Positions 62,453 to 64,000 of a stretch of DNA of 64,000 nt are shown in pieces (the stretch's first letter is position 1; every line of letters begins with the position of its first letter). The notes beneath the pieces are model-generated. The model saw only the letters and a list, made by a program, of their open reading frames with translations. It made no database searches and was not told the origin of the DNA. The stretch is taken from assembly GCF_017353175.1 (NCBI RefSeq), contig NZ_JAFMYW010000006.1, positions 457,512 through 521,511 on the forward strand, read 5' to 3'. The position numbers and the translations under genes were made by a program. Source of the DNA: Fibrella forsythiae (GTDB lineage Bacteria; Bacteroidota; Bacteroidia; Cytophagales; Spirosomataceae).

Positions 62453-62740
62453 GCCCCATCCCTGCCCGAGTAGGGGATGCTGAGTCAGCTGCCAGGTAAC
62501 GGCTTTACCGAGACGGTAAAGCGACCATTAGTTTCCCTCAATACTGGGAGTCGTGGTCGATAGGGTACTCAGGATCATAAACGCCCAGCGTCGGCGTTGT
62601 GTTTACCTGCATGGAGCCAGGTGTCTATTGACTTTCATATTGGCTTGGTCATACCGCTGTGTAGGATCAACTTGTCAATCCATCACCCCTGGTCCGAAAA
62701 ATAAGGCCTAAGGAGTGATTGGGTCGTATCAATCTGTTAT

Positions 62741-62786
62741 CCGGGTCAATCGCCAGGGCGTCACACTGCCCTGGCGATTGACCCGG
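62741..62786. other. 19-bp perfect stem-loop
   Basis: CCGGGTCAATCGCCAGGGC (62741-62759) and its exact complement (62768-62786) with an 8-nt loop. There is no T run, so a terminator role is doubtful; a cruciform or protein-binding site is possible. Confidence 0.55.
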
Positions 62787-62955
62787 AAGGTGTTGTTCAC
62801 TTATTTTACGTAGGATTGATCAGTTAACCAACCATACTGAATATGTTCGTCGGCCGTTGCTTTCTTTATGTTGCTTCAAAGGGCGATCCGGCCGCCCCGC
62901 TCACTTTATGTTGAGCTGGGGCCAGACTCCACTTGGCTGAATAGGCCACCACACC

Positions 62956-63726
62956 ATGAACTGCTCCTTACCCCTTCTCGCTATGGGACTACTCAGCCTG
63001 CTGGGCCTGATCGCCTGTGACAATGCCCACACGGTTCTTAAGGGAAGCTTTAAGGGAAAACCCTATGAGCTGCTCTCGATTGAAACCAAGGGCTTCAGCA
63101 CCAACCGAATTGACTATGCCCTCAAGCTGGGCTCTTATAAGCAGGTTCGGATCGATGCGCTGACCACTGACTGGGGACCGCCCTACGCCGACGAACTCTA
63201 TGGCAATGCCCGCCGCGTCTATATCGACAAAAGCCCGGCTCCCTACTCCAATCAGGGCGATGATCCCCAGCGTCATCCTGCGACAATGCTCTATCTGTCG
63301 CCCGAGCGGTTCAGCAAAGACGTCTTTGAGCAGTATGCTTCCCTACTGCAAAGCGAGTGGCCAGTTATTGATCAGCAATTCGCCCGGGATGAGTATGACC
63401 GGTTTCCCCGCATTCTGGGCCTAGTTTACGGGGAGCCTCAAAGCTTTGCCCGCTTGTTTACGGGTAAGAAAGAGGGCAAGCCCCACGCCATCAAAGTGGA
63501 ACCCGATGGCCGCGTCCGGTATAGTCCCCTTACGGACTGGGCCAATGATGAGTACAGTGGGCTATCTGACAAGGTACAGATGCCAGGCAAGCATATTTAT
63601 GTGGCCACCGGCAAGTTGACTGGTCTAACTCTGGCTCAAGTACAGTCCTACAAAGATGAGTTGGGCAAAACCCTGAGCGATTATTTCTTGGTGCAGGAAA
63701 CGCCCGATACGCTCTCCCTCAAGTAG
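62956..63726 (+). CDS. Hypothetical lipoprotein
   Basis: 256 residues with a lipoprotein signal (LLSLLGLIACDN). The mature part is beta-rich at first (LKGSFKGKPYELLSIETKGF) and later helical (FEQYASLLQSEWPVIDQQFA, YDRFPRILGLVYGEPQSFAR). No known domain is recognised. It lies between a long intergenic region and repeat copy D. Confidence 0.68.
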   Translation: MNCSLPLLAMGLLSLLGLIACDNAHTVLKGSFKGKPYELLSIETKGFSTNRIDYALKLGSYKQVRIDALTTDWGPPYADELYGNARRVYIDKSPAPYSNQGDDPQRHPATMLYLSPERFSKDVFEQYASLLQSEWPVIDQQFARDEYDRFPRILGLVYGEPQSFARLFTGKKEGKPHAIKVEPDGRVRYSPLTDWANDEYSGLSDKVQMPGKHIYVATGKLTGLTLAQVQSYKDELGKTLSDYFLVQETPDTLSLK

Positions 63727-63876
63727 TCAAGAGTTGCGCCAGATGAGCCGGTTTGGTGGTGTGCTCAACGCCTGCCGGGCGCACAGCACTCAAAACGTAA
63801 GATCGCTAACACGTATCGGTTGGCCCGGTCTAACTTCGGCCCATCTACCCTCACTAGTAGGCGCCGGTCAGCGAAA

Positions 63877-64000
63877 AGTCACCATAGGACCGAAACGCAG
63901 TTACTACAATTCGTTCAGCTGGCAGCGGGAGGGGACAGCTGGCCGTTAGGCAGAAGCGGACCCGCCGGTAGCCTACCTGGTGGAGCCGCAAAAGACTCCC
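63877..64000 (+). repeat. Interspersed repeat, copy D (cut by window edge)
   Basis: GTCACCATAGGACCGAAACG then CAGTTACTACAATTCG, the best match to the 5'-block consensus. The rest runs past the right edge. Confidence 0.65.

Larger units (their letters stand above)
62282..62955. other. 674-bp intergenic region
   Basis: Between divergent genes (phytase-like lipoprotein to the left, hypothetical lipoprotein to the right). It contains two hairpins: 62421-62452 and 62741-62786. No gene is seen. Long spacing suggests lost DNA or regulatory content. Confidence 0.5.

Noticed and set aside
1..64000. CRISPR arrays
   Set aside because: No regularly spaced 25-40 bp direct repeats with unique spacers were seen; the 11-bp repeats are operators and the long repeats are far apart.

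Overview
The window reads as chromosomal DNA of a Bacteroidota bacterium, most likely a Spirosoma-like member of the Cytophagales (inference). Supporting signs: TAnnTTTG-type promoter sequences and few Shine-Dalgarno motifs, a type IX secretion (T9SS) style C-terminal sorting domain, DUF3127 and UMF1-type proteins, kynureninase, and a fused OtsA-OtsB trehalose enzyme.

Region 1 (1-45.5 kb) looks like host core. It holds a partial prmC, a Rid protein, two NUDIX hydrolases, a CorC/HlyC-type protein, moaC-mobA (overlapping), a NagB-type deaminase, an acyl-CoA dehydrogenase, a GbsR/MarR regulator with a DCC membrane protein, two nitrilase-superfamily proteins (one with its catalytic Cys and Lys replaced), kynU, queG, a cytosolic histidine kinase, a Na+/H+ antiporter, a trehalose block (OtsAB plus a degenerate TreZ-like protein), a complete RND efflux operon, a methyltransferase pair, a transglutaminase, an S1/P1 nuclease and three tRNAs (Val, Lys, Leu). 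This part is saturated with the heptamer GGTACGT and its complement.

Region 2 (45.6 kb to the end) looks acquired. Next to tRNA-Leu(GAG) lie a tyrosine recombinase, an S24-type repressor and an excisionase-like HTH gene; the recombinase and the HTH gene each carry one in-frame TAG. Then come about 1.7 kb of degenerate DNA and a + strand run of surface-type genes: an HEAGH protein, an orphan Gfo/Idh/MocA-like domain with a Tat-like signal, an LRR protein, a tail-collar protein, a 1234-residue T9SS-type adhesin and a phytanoyl-CoA-dioxygenase-like protein. After that are small exported or hypothetical genes separated by copies of an interspersed repeat (49.3, 57.8, 58.3, 60.7, 63.9 kb). The GGTACGT heptamer almost disappears here.

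The most distinctive regulatory signal is a set of three promoters (22.4, 25.0, 26.3 kb), each with exactly four heptamers (consensus TTCTAAG) in 11-bp register, placed 10 bp upstream of a -7-like box. This is the layout of OmpR/PhoB-type activator sites. They precede a small membrane protein, the trehalose synthase/phosphatase and the TreZ-like protein, which suggests a stress regulon whose regulator lies outside the window. A second regulatory pair is TTTTCA-N8-TGAAA, found 25-28 bp upstream of both the GbsR-type regulator and the DCC gene.

All calls come from reading the sequence; no database search was run.
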